NCBI GenBank assembly: GCA_963791225.1
Contig: CAWBRV010000008.1
Location: forward strand, 868,001 to 932,000
Origin: PALSA-612 sp963791225
GTDB lineage: Bacteria; Actinomycetota; Thermoleophilia; Gaiellales; Gaiellaceae
DNA length: 64,000 nt
Direction of reading: 5' to 3'
Below the pieces are notes generated by a model. That model saw nothing but the letters and a program-made list of their open reading frames with translations. It did not search any database and was not told the origin of the DNA. Made by a program: the position numbers and the translations under genes. How positions within the stretch are numbered: position 1 is the first letter of the stretch; each line of letters begins with the position of its first letter. Positions 51,743 to 59,532 of this stretch are shown one piece after another.

Positions 51743-52123
51743 CTAGACGGCGCTGTCGTAGATGTCTGCACCGGCGCGCTCGGGCGGCGCGCCGTAGACG
51801 AAGACGACGATTTCTTCGTCGGAGTCGTTCACGATCTGCAGCACCGTCCCCGCCTCGACGTGGACGAGTCCCCCGACGGGCACCTGGTGACGCTCAGGCG
51901 GGTCGCCGAGGTACATCGTCAGCGTCCCGCGCAAGGGGACGAATGTCTCATCTTGAACGCGCTCGGCGTGCCGCGGCCCGACCGTGCCTGGCTCGTGGCG
52001 AATGAGATTCGCACGCGTGTGTCGTAGGTCAGCGAGTTCGCTGAGCGCAGCCCGGAAACGTCCGGGGTAACGCTCGTACTCCTCCCACTCCAACTGCTCC
52101 GCCGTGACGACACGGAACGCCAT
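51743..52123 (-). CDS. Cupin-domain protein
   Basis: 126 residues from ATG 52123. Cupin motifs: PRHAERVQDETFVPLRGTLTMYLGD (His/Glu-type motif 1, first His in PRH) and VHVEAGTVLQIVNDSDEEIVVFVYGAP (motif 2). Motif 2 carries VHVE in place of the usual PxxxxH ligand, so metal binding is doubtful. Stands alone; role unknown. Confidence 0.7.
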   Translation of the reverse strand: MAFRVVTAEQLEWEEYERYPGRFRAALSELADLRHTRANLIRHEPGTVGPRHAERVQDETFVPLRGTLTMYLGDPPERHQVPVGGLVHVEAGTVLQIVNDSDEEIVVFVYGAPPERAGADIYDSAV

Positions 52124-52350
52124 GCAGGTCAAAAACGACGCGATCGCGTGCCCGATTCCCTGAGAAGGACTCCCGTGAAGGCGTCGTCCGCGGCGCGCAC
52201 ACGGCGTCGGCCGGGTAGTCGTGGCCGTCCGTGATCGCGAACGCGGATAGGTGAGGCGCTGCTTCGCTCGCCGTGATGCCGTACGGCATCGCTGGCCCTG
52301 CCCGCCTTCATCGTCCTCACATTGCTCTGAGGCAGAGTCTCGGGCCTCGG

Positions 52351-52467
52351 ATGGAGCGCGAGCGCACAGTCGAATCAGCGAACGGCCTGCCACTGTTGTG
52401 GCTAATCGCGATCTTCATCGCCGCCGGTGAGGGCGGCTGGTGGCTCGCCTGGCACGTCGTACTCTGA
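52351..52467 (+). CDS. Possible 38-residue membrane peptide
   Basis: ATG 52351: ERERTVESANGLPLLWLIAIFIAAGEGGWWLAWHVVL. One strongly hydrophobic helix, Trp-rich at the end. No clear ribosome site (GGCCTCGG only). Could be a small membrane protein or chance. Confidence 0.3.
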   Translation: MERERTVESANGLPLLWLIAIFIAAGEGGWWLAWHVVL

Positions 52468-52660
52468 AGGTCGCTCCCTACCGCACCAAAAGGCAGTCGA
52501 GCACGACCCGCGTCGGTGACGCCTTCCCGTTAACGCCGACTTCATCGAACTGGCCTGAGTCTTAGCGTTCCTTGGCCCGGCCTTTACGTCAGGCCGCGTA
52601 CAACTAGATCACGCACCGCGAGACAACCTCTCTCCTCTCACCGATGCGTTCTCTCCCTCC

Positions 52661-52688
52661 GTGAAGGGCCGGACACCCGGCCCTTCAC
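52661..52688. terminator. Hairpin terminator
   Basis: 12-bp perfect stem GTGAAGGGCCGG / CCGGCCCTTCAC, loop ACAC. It lies near the right end of the island, not directly after a recognised gene. Confidence 0.65.
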
Positions 52689-52750
52689 CCGTTGATCCGG
52701 CTGCGAGCCTGGGCGAAGCGGAATCTTTCTCTCCCTTTATCCCGCGGTTA

Positions 52751-52923
52751 GCCATGCTCGCCATCTCCCGTACGCACGCACGCGCCTACGCGCGCGAGGG
52801 GACGGGGGAGGAGGGTGAACGAGTCCAACAGTTCGCTGCCGCGGGGTAGAGGTCGACCGAAGCACACGCACTGCGTCGCCCGCACACTCGCGCACGCGCG
52901 CGTGAGGGGCTGGGAGGAGGGTG
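52751..52923 (+). repeat. Island-specific elements, copies R3 and R4 in tandem
   Basis: R3 (52751-52798) has CATGCTCGCCATCTCCCG and GCACGCACGCGCCTACGCGC. R4 (52851-52923) starts GGTCGACCGAAGCACACGCA and has a diverged core (GCACACTCGCGCACGCGCGC). Both are followed by G-rich tails ending GGAGGAGGGTGAA. Confidence 0.65.
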
Positions 52924-52953
52924 AATCAGCTCCGGTGTGCTTGGCGCTGGGCG

Positions 52954-52976
52954 GGGTAGAAGTTCGGGGTAGAAAG
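52954..52976 (+). repeat. Paired GGGTAGAA(A)G direct repeats, right end
   Basis: GGGTAGAAG (52954-52962) and GGGTAGAAAG (52967-52976), spaced 13 bases, same orientation as the pair at 30956-30977. Confidence 0.6.
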
Positions 52977-53005
52977 AGCGGCCCAACCGCCTGGTTGAGC
53001 CGCTC
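52976..53005. terminator. Imperfect hairpin beside the right attachment site
   Basis: GAGCGGC...AACC-GCCT-GGTT...GCCGCTC: two stem blocks of 7 and 4 bp. It may be a terminator or a structural part of the attachment region. Confidence 0.45.
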
Positions 53006-53009
53006 CATT

Positions 53010-53033
53010 GAGAAGAAGATGATCTCGACCTAG
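53010..53033 (+). other. Proposed right attachment site (attR): displaced OCD gene end
   Basis: GAGAAGAAGATGATC then TCGACCTAG. With the preceding ATT it encodes IEKKMIST-stop, exactly the C-terminus of the OCD protein at 30882, but with synonymous codons (ATT for ATC, TCG for AGC). Nothing upstream in frame is OCD-like. This is expected for the original chromosomal gene end pushed away by integration. Confidence 0.62.
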
Positions 53034-53150
53034 CGCGGCGACAGCACTCTCGATCGTTCGACCAAGAGCCGCTCAGGAGCGCCGCTACCATGGCCCCGCA
53101 GTCCAGTAGCGGCGCAGGCCGCCGCTTTCGTCTAACCAGGGGGGATTCAC

Positions 53151-53591
53151 TTGAAGAAGGCTCTGCTCGCGTTGGCTCTTGCCGCGGTCCTTGCGTCGTC
53201 CGCGACGGCCGCCGCATCGACCAGCCCGACCGCGTACAAAGCACAGGTCAACGGGATGTGCGCGAAGGGCATCGCGGCGATCAACGCGATTCCCAAGCCG
53301 TCGACGGCGAAGGGGCTCGTGCCGTACTTCCAGAAGGCGGCCAACCTCTCCGACCACTTGCTCGCACAGATCAAGGCCGTGAAGCCGCCGGCGAGCCTGC
53401 AGACGCACGTCGCGGCCGCGATCAAGCTCCAGACCGCGTTCGAGAGCGCTCTCCACAGCCTGATCTCGAAGCTGAAGACGAGCTCGAACCCGAAGCAGAC
53501 GATCATCAGCGCCGAGCCGAAGCTCGACGGCATCAACGCCAGGGCGAACAAGGCCTGGCGCGTTGCCGGGCTCGTGAAGTGCGGCAGCTGA
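53151..53591 (+). CDS. Secreted small helical protein of unknown function
   Basis: 146 residues from TTG 53151, with GGGGGGA upstream. Signal peptide KKALLALALAAVLASSATAAA. The mature part is helical and basic, with two cysteines at its ends (NGMCAKGI and LVKCGS) that could bond, and KPPASLQTHVAAAIKLQTAFESALHSLISKL in between. Actinobacterial exported proteins of this type exist without known role. Followed by a strong terminator. Confidence 0.7.
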   Translation: MKKALLALALAAVLASSATAAASTSPTAYKAQVNGMCAKGIAAINAIPKPSTAKGLVPYFQKAANLSDHLLAQIKAVKPPASLQTHVAAAIKLQTAFESALHSLISKLKTSSNPKQTIISAEPKLDGINARANKAWRVAGLVKCGS

Positions 53592-53610
53592 TCTAGGCGA
53601 GAATGGGGAA

Positions 53611-53644
53611 GCGCCGTCGGCGGGCTCGCCCCCGCCGACGGCGC
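53611..53644. terminator. Strong hairpin terminator
   Basis: 14-bp perfect stem GCGCCGTCGGCGGG / CCCGCCGACGGCGC, six-base loop, between two convergent genes. Confidence 0.8.
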
Positions 53645-53656
53645 GACGCTCCGGGT

Positions 53657-53995
53657 CTAGGTTCTGCGTGCCCGCGCGAGCAGCACGCGGCCGAGCAGCA
53701 CCACCGCCGCCAGCCCGATCAGCTGGCCGCCGAGGACGATGCGATTCACGTCCGGGGCCGGCTTCCAGGCGACGCCCTCGTCGGTGATCACCCACGCGCC
53801 GACCGGCCTGGCCGTCAGACCGAATCCGCCGCCGCCGCCCTCGCCCTCGTCGCTCCGGCCGCTGCCGCCGCCGCTGCCGCCACGCACCGCCGCGGCCGGG
53901 ATCACCGTGACCCCGTCGCGCTCGTACGGATCGCCGTAGACGCGCCGCGCGGTCATCGCGTCGCGCGCCTCCGCGATCAGCTCTTGCACGTCCAT
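53657..53995 (-). CDS. GerW (YtfJ)-family protein with C-terminal TM helix
   Basis: 112 residues from ATG 53995: RRVYGDPYERDGVTVIPAAAVRGGSGGGSG...GGGGGFGLTARPVGAWVITDEGVAWKPAPDVNRI is the GerW sporulation-protein pattern (YGxPxxxDGxTVIPVxxV then a Gly-rich loop then GxxARPVG). A TM helix (GGQLIGLAAVVLLGRVLL) ends the protein, as often in actinobacteria. The frame is open upstream and joins the shifted frame of the enoyl-CoA hydratase. Confidence 0.83.
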   Translation of the reverse strand: MDVQELIAEARDAMTARRVYGDPYERDGVTVIPAAAVRGGSGGGSGRSDEGEGGGGGFGLTARPVGAWVITDEGVAWKPAPDVNRIVLGGQLIGLAAVVLLGRVLLARARRT

Positions 53996-54183
53996 ACGTG
54001 CCCTCCTTTCGCTCGCCTGGAGGGTCGCATTCGGCGGTGGGCCGGCGCATCGGGGAACTTGCGGACGGACACTCGCCGGCTCGCCGACGAAAGCCGGGAC
54101 GGCGATCCTGGACGGCGAGGGGTTCCTCGACGGATCGCCGTCCCCGCATGTGTTCTTCGGTGCGTTCCCGCGTTCGGATTGCG

Positions 54184-54982
54184 CTACTCGCCGCGCCACT
54201 CGGGGGCGCGTTTCTCCAGGAAGGCGGTCATGCCCTCCTGCGCGTCGCCGCGCCTCCGCGTTCGTGGTCATCACGCGGCGCGTCAGTTCGTAGGCGCCGT
54301 GCTCGTCGAGGTCGACCTGCCGGTAGAAGGCCTCCTTGCCGATGCCGACCGTGAGCGGGCTCGAGCGGGCGATCTTCTCCACGAGTGCCGAGACTGCGGC
54401 GTCGAGCTCTCCGGCCGGGACGACGAGGTTGACGAGGCCCCAGTCGGCCGCTGTCTGCGCGTCGATCGGGTCGCCCGTCAGTAGGAGCTGCAGCGCGCGC
54501 TTGCGGCCGACCGCGCGCGAGATCGGCACCATCGGCGTCGAGCAGAAGAGGCCGATCTTGACCCCGGGTGTCGCGAACCGCGCCTCCTCGGCGGCGACGA
54601 CGAGGTCGCACGACGCGACGAGTTGGCAGCCCGCGGCCGTCGCCGTCGCGTGTACCTTCGCGATCACGGGCTGTGGCACGCGGTGGATCGTCTCCATCAT
54701 CACGGTGCAGACGTCGAACAGCCGCTCGTAGAACGCGGAGTCGCGGCCGACCATCTCGCCGAGGTCGTGCCCGGCCGAGAACGCAGGGCCTGCGCCTTCG
54801 ACCACGATCGCGCGCACATCGCGCTCCCCGCCGAGCAGCTCGAGCGCCGCGATCAGCTCCTCCATCAGCTCCAGCGAGAGCGCGTTCCGCTTCTCGGGCC
54901 GGTTGAGCGTGATCGTCGCCGCCGGGCCGTCCCGCGCCACGAGCAGGTTCCGGAAGGTGGTGTCGCTTGCCGTCAGCGCCAC
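54184..54982 (-). pseudogene. Enoyl-CoA hydratase/isomerase, frameshifted 20-25 residues from its end
   Basis: From GTG 54982 (or ATG 55003): VARDGPAATITLNRPEKRNALSLELMEEL, then the oxyanion-hole region AFSAGHDLGEM and VHATATAAGCQLVASCDLVVA, typical of crotonases. The first catalytic Glu position is occupied by a Cys/Gln context (GCQL), so activity may differ. After RRVMTTNAEAR a single extra base (about 54248) shifts the frame; without it the protein would end DAQEGMTAFLEKRAPEWRGE at TAG 54184-54186, the classic family C-terminus. As written the shifted frame has no stop and runs in frame into the GerW gene. Confidence 0.75.
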
Positions 54983-55013
54983 GATCGCCCTAGGGTACGC
55001 CATCGGAGCCCCG

Positions 55014-56546
55014 GTGCACCTGTCGCCGCTGACGCCGCTCGCCTTCCTGGAGCGAACGGCTGCCGTGTTTCCGGACGCCGTCGCGGTGGTCGACGGGGAG
55101 CGGCAGCGGACGTGGGCAGAGCTGCGCGAGCGGTCGCGGCGGCTCGCGGTCGCGCTGCAGCAGGCGGGGATCGAGGCCGGCGACCGGGTCGCCTTCCTGG
55201 CGTTGAACACGCCGGAGTTGCTCGAGGCCCACTTCGGCGTGCCGGCCGCGGGCGCCGTGCTCGTCGCCGTCAACACGCGGCTGCTCGCGGACGAGGTCGA
55301 GTACATCCTCGACCACTCGGGCGCGCGTCTCCTCGTCGTCGATCCCTCCCTGGCCGCGCTCGTCGAGGGCGTGGCCGTCGAGCGGATGCTCGTGATCGGC
55401 GAGGAATACGAGGCGTTCCTCGCCGGCGCGGCCGGGGGTGAGCCGGAGAACCGGCTCGAGACGGAGGACGACACGATCTCGATCAACTACACGAGCGGCA
55501 CGACCGGTCGGCCGAAGGGCGTCATGTACACGCATCGCGGGGCGTACATGAACGCGCTCGCCGAGGCGCACCATGCGCGGCTCGACTCGCGGTCGGTGTT
55601 CCTCTGGACGCTGCCGATGTTCCACTGCAACGGGTGGTGCTTCACGTGGGCCGTCACCGCCGTCGGTGCGAGGCACGTGTGCCTGCGCAAGGTCGACCCG
55701 CCGCTCGTCTGGCAGCTGATCGCCGACGAGGGGGTCACGCACCTGAACGGCGCGCCGACCGTGCTCGTCATGCTCGGCTCCGACGCAGCCGCGCACGTTC
55801 TGGAGCGGCCGGTGCAGGTGACGACCGCCGGGGCGCCGCCGCCGCCGGCAGTGATCTCGCGGACCGAAGCGCTCGGCTTCCGGATCAGCCACGTTTACGG
55901 CCTCACCGAGACGTACGGCCCGATCACCGTCTGCGAATGGCACGCCGAATGGGACGAGGCGGGCGACGAGGATCGGGCGCGGCTCCGGGCCCGTCAGGGC
56001 GTCGGGCTGATCACGTCCGACCCCGTGCGCGTGGTGGACGCGGAGATGAACGACGTGCCCGCGGACGGCGAGTCGATGGGCGAGGTCGTGATGCGCGGCA
56101 ACAACGTGATGAAGGGCTACTTCGCCGACGAGGCCGCGACGGCCGAGGCCTTCCGCGGCGGCTGGTTCCACTCGGGCGACCTCGCCGTCATGCACCCGGA
56201 CGGCTACATCGAGGTCCGCGACCGTGCCAAGGACATCATCATCTCGGGCGGCGAGAACATCTCCACGATCGAGGTCGAGCGTGCCCTCGTCCGCCATCCG
56301 GACGTGCTGGAGGCGGCGGTCGTCGCGATCCCGGACGAGAAGTGGGGCGAGCGGCCGAAGGGCTACGTGACGCTGCGGCCGGGCGCGACGCTGACCGCCG
56401 AGGAGCTGATCGCCTTCTCGCGTGAGACGCTGCCCGGGTTCAAGGCGCCGAGCGAGATCGAGTTCGGCGAGCTGCCGAAGACGTCGACCGGCAAGGTGAA
56501 GAAGTACGAGTTGCGGGCGCGGGCCCGTGAGAACGCGGGGACGTGA
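55014..56546 (+). CDS. Acyl-CoA synthetase, DmdB/medium-long-chain type
   Basis: 510 residues from GTG 55014; a TAGGGT box is 17 bases before it. ANL signatures: ISINYTSGTTGRPKGVMYTHRG, LPMFHCNGWCFTWAV (characteristic of the DmdB/AMP-ligase branch), VYGLTETYGP, GWFHSGDLAVMHPDGYIEVRDRAKDII, and catalytic Lys in PKTSTGKVKKYELR. Likely activates a short/medium-chain or methylthio-/aryl-alkanoate. Divergent from the enoyl-CoA hydratase gene (31 bases), and overlaps the next ligase by four bases. Confidence 0.92.
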   Translation: MHLSPLTPLAFLERTAAVFPDAVAVVDGERQRTWAELRERSRRLAVALQQAGIEAGDRVAFLALNTPELLEAHFGVPAAGAVLVAVNTRLLADEVEYILDHSGARLLVVDPSLAALVEGVAVERMLVIGEEYEAFLAGAAGGEPENRLETEDDTISINYTSGTTGRPKGVMYTHRGAYMNALAEAHHARLDSRSVFLWTLPMFHCNGWCFTWAVTAVGARHVCLRKVDPPLVWQLIADEGVTHLNGAPTVLVMLGSDAAAHVLERPVQVTTAGAPPPPAVISRTEALGFRISHVYGLTETYGPITVCEWHAEWDEAGDEDRARLRARQGVGLITSDPVRVVDAEMNDVPADGESMGEVVMRGNNVMKGYFADEAATAEAFRGGWFHSGDLAVMHPDGYIEVRDRAKDIIISGGENISTIEVERALVRHPDVLEAAVVAIPDEKWGERPKGYVTLRPGATLTAEELIAFSRETLPGFKAPSEIEFGELPKTSTGKVKKYELRARARENAGT

Positions 56547-58183
56547 GCGCGCTCTCCTACGAGCACGGCGCGAGCGACGTGCCGCTGCTCGGCGACACGA
56601 TCGGCGAACGGCTCCGGGCGACGGTCGAGCGCTTCGGCGACCGCGAGGCTCTCGTCGTACGCCACCAGGGCTACCGCGCGACGTACCGCGAGCTCTGGGA
56701 GGAGTCGGGCCGCGCCGCCCGCGGCCTGCTCGCGCGCGGTGTCGAGCAGGGCGACCGCGTCGGCATCTGGGCCCCGAACCGCGCCGAGTGGGTCGTCAGC
56801 CAGTACGCGACCGCCCGCGTGGGCGCGATCCTCGTCAACGTCAACCCGGCGTACAAGCGCAGCGAGCTCGAGTACGCGCTGACGCGCTCCGGGATCGGGT
56901 TGCTGCTGCTCGCACGTGGGTTCCGCGAGGCGGACTACGTGGGGATGCTCGACGACGTGCGCGGCCGCTGTCCGGCGCTCCGGGAGGCGCTCGTGCTCGA
57001 GGACGGCTGGGATTCGCTGCTCGCTGACGGTGACGGCGTGCCCGAGGCGGTGCTGGCCACGCGCGAAACCCAGCTCCAGTTCGACGACCCGATCAACATC
57101 CAGTACACGTCCGGGACGACCGGGTTCCCGAAGGGTGCGACCCTCTCGCACCACAACATCCTCAACAACGGCCACTTCATCGCCGGGACGTTGCGCTACA
57201 CCGAGGACGATCGCGTCTGCGTGCCCGTGCCCTTCTACCACTGCTTCGGCATGGTGATCGGCAACCTCGCCTGCATGACGCGCGGCGCGTGCGTCGTCGT
57301 CCCCGGCGAGTCGTTCGACCCGCTGCTCGTGCTCGAGGCCGTCGAGGCGGAACGCTGCACGTCGCTCTACGGGGTGCCGACGATGTTCGTCGCCGAGCTC
57401 GATCATCCGCGCTTCGCCGACTTCGACCTCTCCTCGCTGCGCACCGGCGTGATGGCCGGGTCGCCGTGTCCGATCGAGACGATGAAGAGCGTGCGCACGC
57501 TGATGCACATGGAGCAGGTGACGATCTGCTACGGCATGACCGAGACCTCGCCGGTCTCGACGCAGAGCTCGGTCGACGATCCGGTCGACAAGCGGGTCAC
57601 GACCGTCGGGCGCGTGCACCCGCACCTGGAGATCAAGGTCGTCGATCCCGCCACCGGCCGGATCGTCCCGCGCGGGACACCGGGCGAGCAGTGCACGCGC
57701 GGCTACAGCGTCATGCTCGGCTACTGGGACGACGACGAGGCGACGCGAGACGCGATCGACCCGGCGGGCTGGATGCACACGGGCGACCTGGCGGTGATGG
57801 ACGACGAGGGCTACGTCAGCATCGTCGGCCGGATCAAGGACGTGATCATCCGCGGCGGCGAGAACATCTACCCGCGCGAGCTCGAGGAGTTCCTGCTGAC
57901 GCTTCCGGACGTGACCGAGGCGTACGTGATCGGCGTGCCGAGCGCGCGCTACGGCGAGGAGGTCATGGCCTGGGTCCGGCTCCGCGAGGGCGCGACGGCA
58001 GGCGAGGAGGAGCTCGACGCGGCCTGCCGCGGCACGATCGCGACGTTCAAGATCCCGCGCTACTGGAAGTTCGTGGACGAGTTCCCGATGACGGTGACCG
58101 GGAAGATCCAGAAGTACCGGATGCGTGAAGCGGCGATCGAGGAACTCGGCCTGGCCGAGGCGGCCGCGATCCGAACGGCCTAG
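56543..58183 (+). CDS. Fatty-acid/acyl-CoA ligase (FadD-like)
   Basis: 546 residues from GTG 56543 (GTGA overlap). P-loop NIQYTSGTTGFPKGATLSHHN, VPFYHCFGMVIGNL, ICYGMTETSPVS, GWMHTGDLAVMDDEGYVSIVGRIKDVIIRGGENIYPRE and VTGKIQKYRMRE with catalytic Lys. This wording is typical of the AMP-binding branch acting on medium/long chains. Tandem ligases of different subtypes in one operon imply two different acid substrates. Convergent overlap of four bases with the methyltransferase. Confidence 0.92.
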   Translation: MSALSYEHGASDVPLLGDTIGERLRATVERFGDREALVVRHQGYRATYRELWEESGRAARGLLARGVEQGDRVGIWAPNRAEWVVSQYATARVGAILVNVNPAYKRSELEYALTRSGIGLLLLARGFREADYVGMLDDVRGRCPALREALVLEDGWDSLLADGDGVPEAVLATRETQLQFDDPINIQYTSGTTGFPKGATLSHHNILNNGHFIAGTLRYTEDDRVCVPVPFYHCFGMVIGNLACMTRGACVVVPGESFDPLLVLEAVEAERCTSLYGVPTMFVAELDHPRFADFDLSSLRTGVMAGSPCPIETMKSVRTLMHMEQVTICYGMTETSPVSTQSSVDDPVDKRVTTVGRVHPHLEIKVVDPATGRIVPRGTPGEQCTRGYSVMLGYWDDDEATRDAIDPAGWMHTGDLAVMDDEGYVSIVGRIKDVIIRGGENIYPRELEEFLLTLPDVTEAYVIGVPSARYGEEVMAWVRLREGATAGEEELDAACRGTIATFKIPRYWKFVDEFPMTVTGKIQKYRMREAAIEELGLAEAAAIRTA

Positions 58184-58905
58184 AGCTTCTCCCAGACCGA
58201 GATGTGCTTTCGGCTCTCGCTCGTGAAGGGCTCGCGCTTCCAGCCGCTCCAGCGCTCGCGAAGGGTCATCCCGGCGAGCTGTGCCATCAGGTCGAGCTCC
58301 GAAGGCCACACGTAGCGGAACGGCATCGAGATGAGCTCGAAGCGCCCGTCGAGGAGTTCGAAATGGTGCGACGTGAGCCCCTGGTTCGCGACGTCGTACT
58401 CGTCGATGCCCCAGTGCGTCTCGCTCGCGTGGAAGACGCGCATCGTCTCGCCCGGCGGCAGCCACTGGAGATCAGGGATCCCGACTTCGATCAAGAAGCA
58501 GCCGCCGGGCTCGAGGTGCGCGGCGACGTTCTGGAAGCAGGCGACCTGGGCCGCCTGCGTCGTGAGGTTCCCGATCGTGTTGAACACCACGTACGCGACC
58601 GAGAACGTCCCGTCGACCCGGGTCGTCGCGAAGTCGCCGATCGTCACGGCGATCTCCTCGGCGCCGGGTTTCGCGTGGAGTCGTGCGACCATCTGCTCCG
58701 ACAGGTCGATCCCCGCCACGCTGACGCCGCGTCGCGAGAGTGGCAGTGCGATGCGGCCCGTGCCGATCCCGAGTTCGAGCGCAGCCCCTCCGCGGGCAAG
58801 CTCGGCGATGAAGTCGACGATCGGATCGACGGCCTCGGGGGCGAAGATCTCGGCGTCGTCGTCGTACCGCGCCGCAACCTGCTCGCCGAAGTGGTTCTCG
58901 GGCAC
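58180..58905 (-). CDS. SAM-dependent methyltransferase (class I)
   Basis: 241 residues. Motif I LELGIGTGRIALPLSRRG, motif II VAGIDLSEQMV, motif IV FSVAYVVFNTIGNLTTQ, and post-I IGDFATT. Small-molecule methyltransferase of the UbiE/COQ5-like group; substrate unknown. Its 3' end overlaps the ligase stop (CTAG shared). Three bases separate its start from the DsbA-family gene stop, so probably cotranscribed with that gene. Confidence 0.87.
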   Translation of the reverse strand: MPENHFGEQVAARYDDDAEIFAPEAVDPIVDFIAELARGGAALELGIGTGRIALPLSRRGVSVAGIDLSEQMVARLHAKPGAEEIAVTIGDFATTRVDGTFSVAYVVFNTIGNLTTQAAQVACFQNVAAHLEPGGCFLIEVGIPDLQWLPPGETMRVFHASETHWGIDEYDVANQGLTSHHFELLDGRFELISMPFRYVWPSELDLMAQLAGMTLRERWSGWKREPFTSESRKHISVWEKL

Positions 58906-58908
58906 GGG

Positions 58909-59499
58909 CTAGACCGCCCTCGGCACGAGGGGCTCGCCGGCGAGCAGGCGCTCGAGGCCGCCCATGCCCCAGTGGGACTCGCCCTCCGGGGTCAGGAGCG
59001 AGGGGACGCCGCGCACGCCCGCCCCCTCGGCCTCGCGGCGCACGTTCGCGAGCTGCTCGATCCGCTCGGGCGAGTAGGCGGCGGCGATCGCGCCGTCGGG
59101 GTCGAGCTCCGCGCGGCCCGCCGCACGGCGGATCTCGGCGTCGGTCGCGATGTCCTCGCCCTCGCAGAAGAACGCCTCGTAGAGCGCGTGCTTGAACGGC
59201 CGCAGCCGCCCCTCGTCGCCGGCCCAGAGGCAGGCGGCGAGAATCAGCGTCGAGCGCGGCTGGTAGCGCGGCAGATGGATCTCGACGCCGAGCGAGAGCG
59301 CGCGCCGGTAGACGTGTTGCGTCCAGTCGACGCGCAGATGGTCGCCGCGCGGCTCGAGCAGCGCCTTCGGCGCCGGCCGGAGCTCGAATGGCAGCCATTC
59401 GAGCTCGACCTCGCCGGCATCCTCGGCGGCCTCGACCGTGCGCGACTCCATATACGAGTACGGGCAGACGATGTCGTAGTAGAAGCGGATTCGCTGCAT
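58909..59499 (-). CDS. DsbA-family thioredoxin-fold protein (HCCA isomerase/FrnE-like)
   Basis: 196 residues: FYYDIVCPYSYMESRTVEAA carries CPYS instead of CxxC, and EGAGVRGVPSLLTPEGESHWGMGGLERLLAG has the cis-Pro (GVPS) and the C-terminal GxxG motif of the 2-hydroxychromene-2-carboxylate isomerase/FrnE group. Likely a cytosolic isomerase or glutathione-transferase-like (or mycothiol-type) enzyme. Divergent from the amidase; starts ATG 59499. Confidence 0.82.
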   Translation of the reverse strand: MQRIRFYYDIVCPYSYMESRTVEAAEDAGEVELEWLPFELRPAPKALLEPRGDHLRVDWTQHVYRRALSLGVEIHLPRYQPRSTLILAACLWAGDEGRLRPFKHALYEAFFCEGEDIATDAEIRRAAGRAELDPDGAIAAAYSPERIEQLANVRREAEGAGVRGVPSLLTPEGESHWGMGGLERLLAGEPLVPRAV

Positions 59500-59532
59500 C
59501 TCTTGATGTCAGACTTTAGAATCCGAGCGCCG

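Larger units (their letters stand above)
30859..53033. mobile_element. Proposed ~22-kb decayed integrative element
   Basis: Boundaries are the duplicated OCD gene end (30859-30882 and 53010-53033). Just inside each boundary lie two close copies of GGGTAGAA(A)G (30956-30977; 52954-52976), candidate recombinase arm sites. A tyrosine integrase C-terminal fragment sits directly at the left end, convergent with OCD. The interior holds redox, surface-glycan and secreted proteins, fragments of several genes and a repeat family (36.4, 51.0, 52.8 kb) not seen outside. There are no structural phage, conjugation or replication genes, so it is now probably immobile. Confidence 0.65.

Noticed and set aside
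56363..58465. Long minus-strand frame opposite the two ligases
   Set aside because: His/Arg/Val-rich shadow of genes with full ANL motifs.
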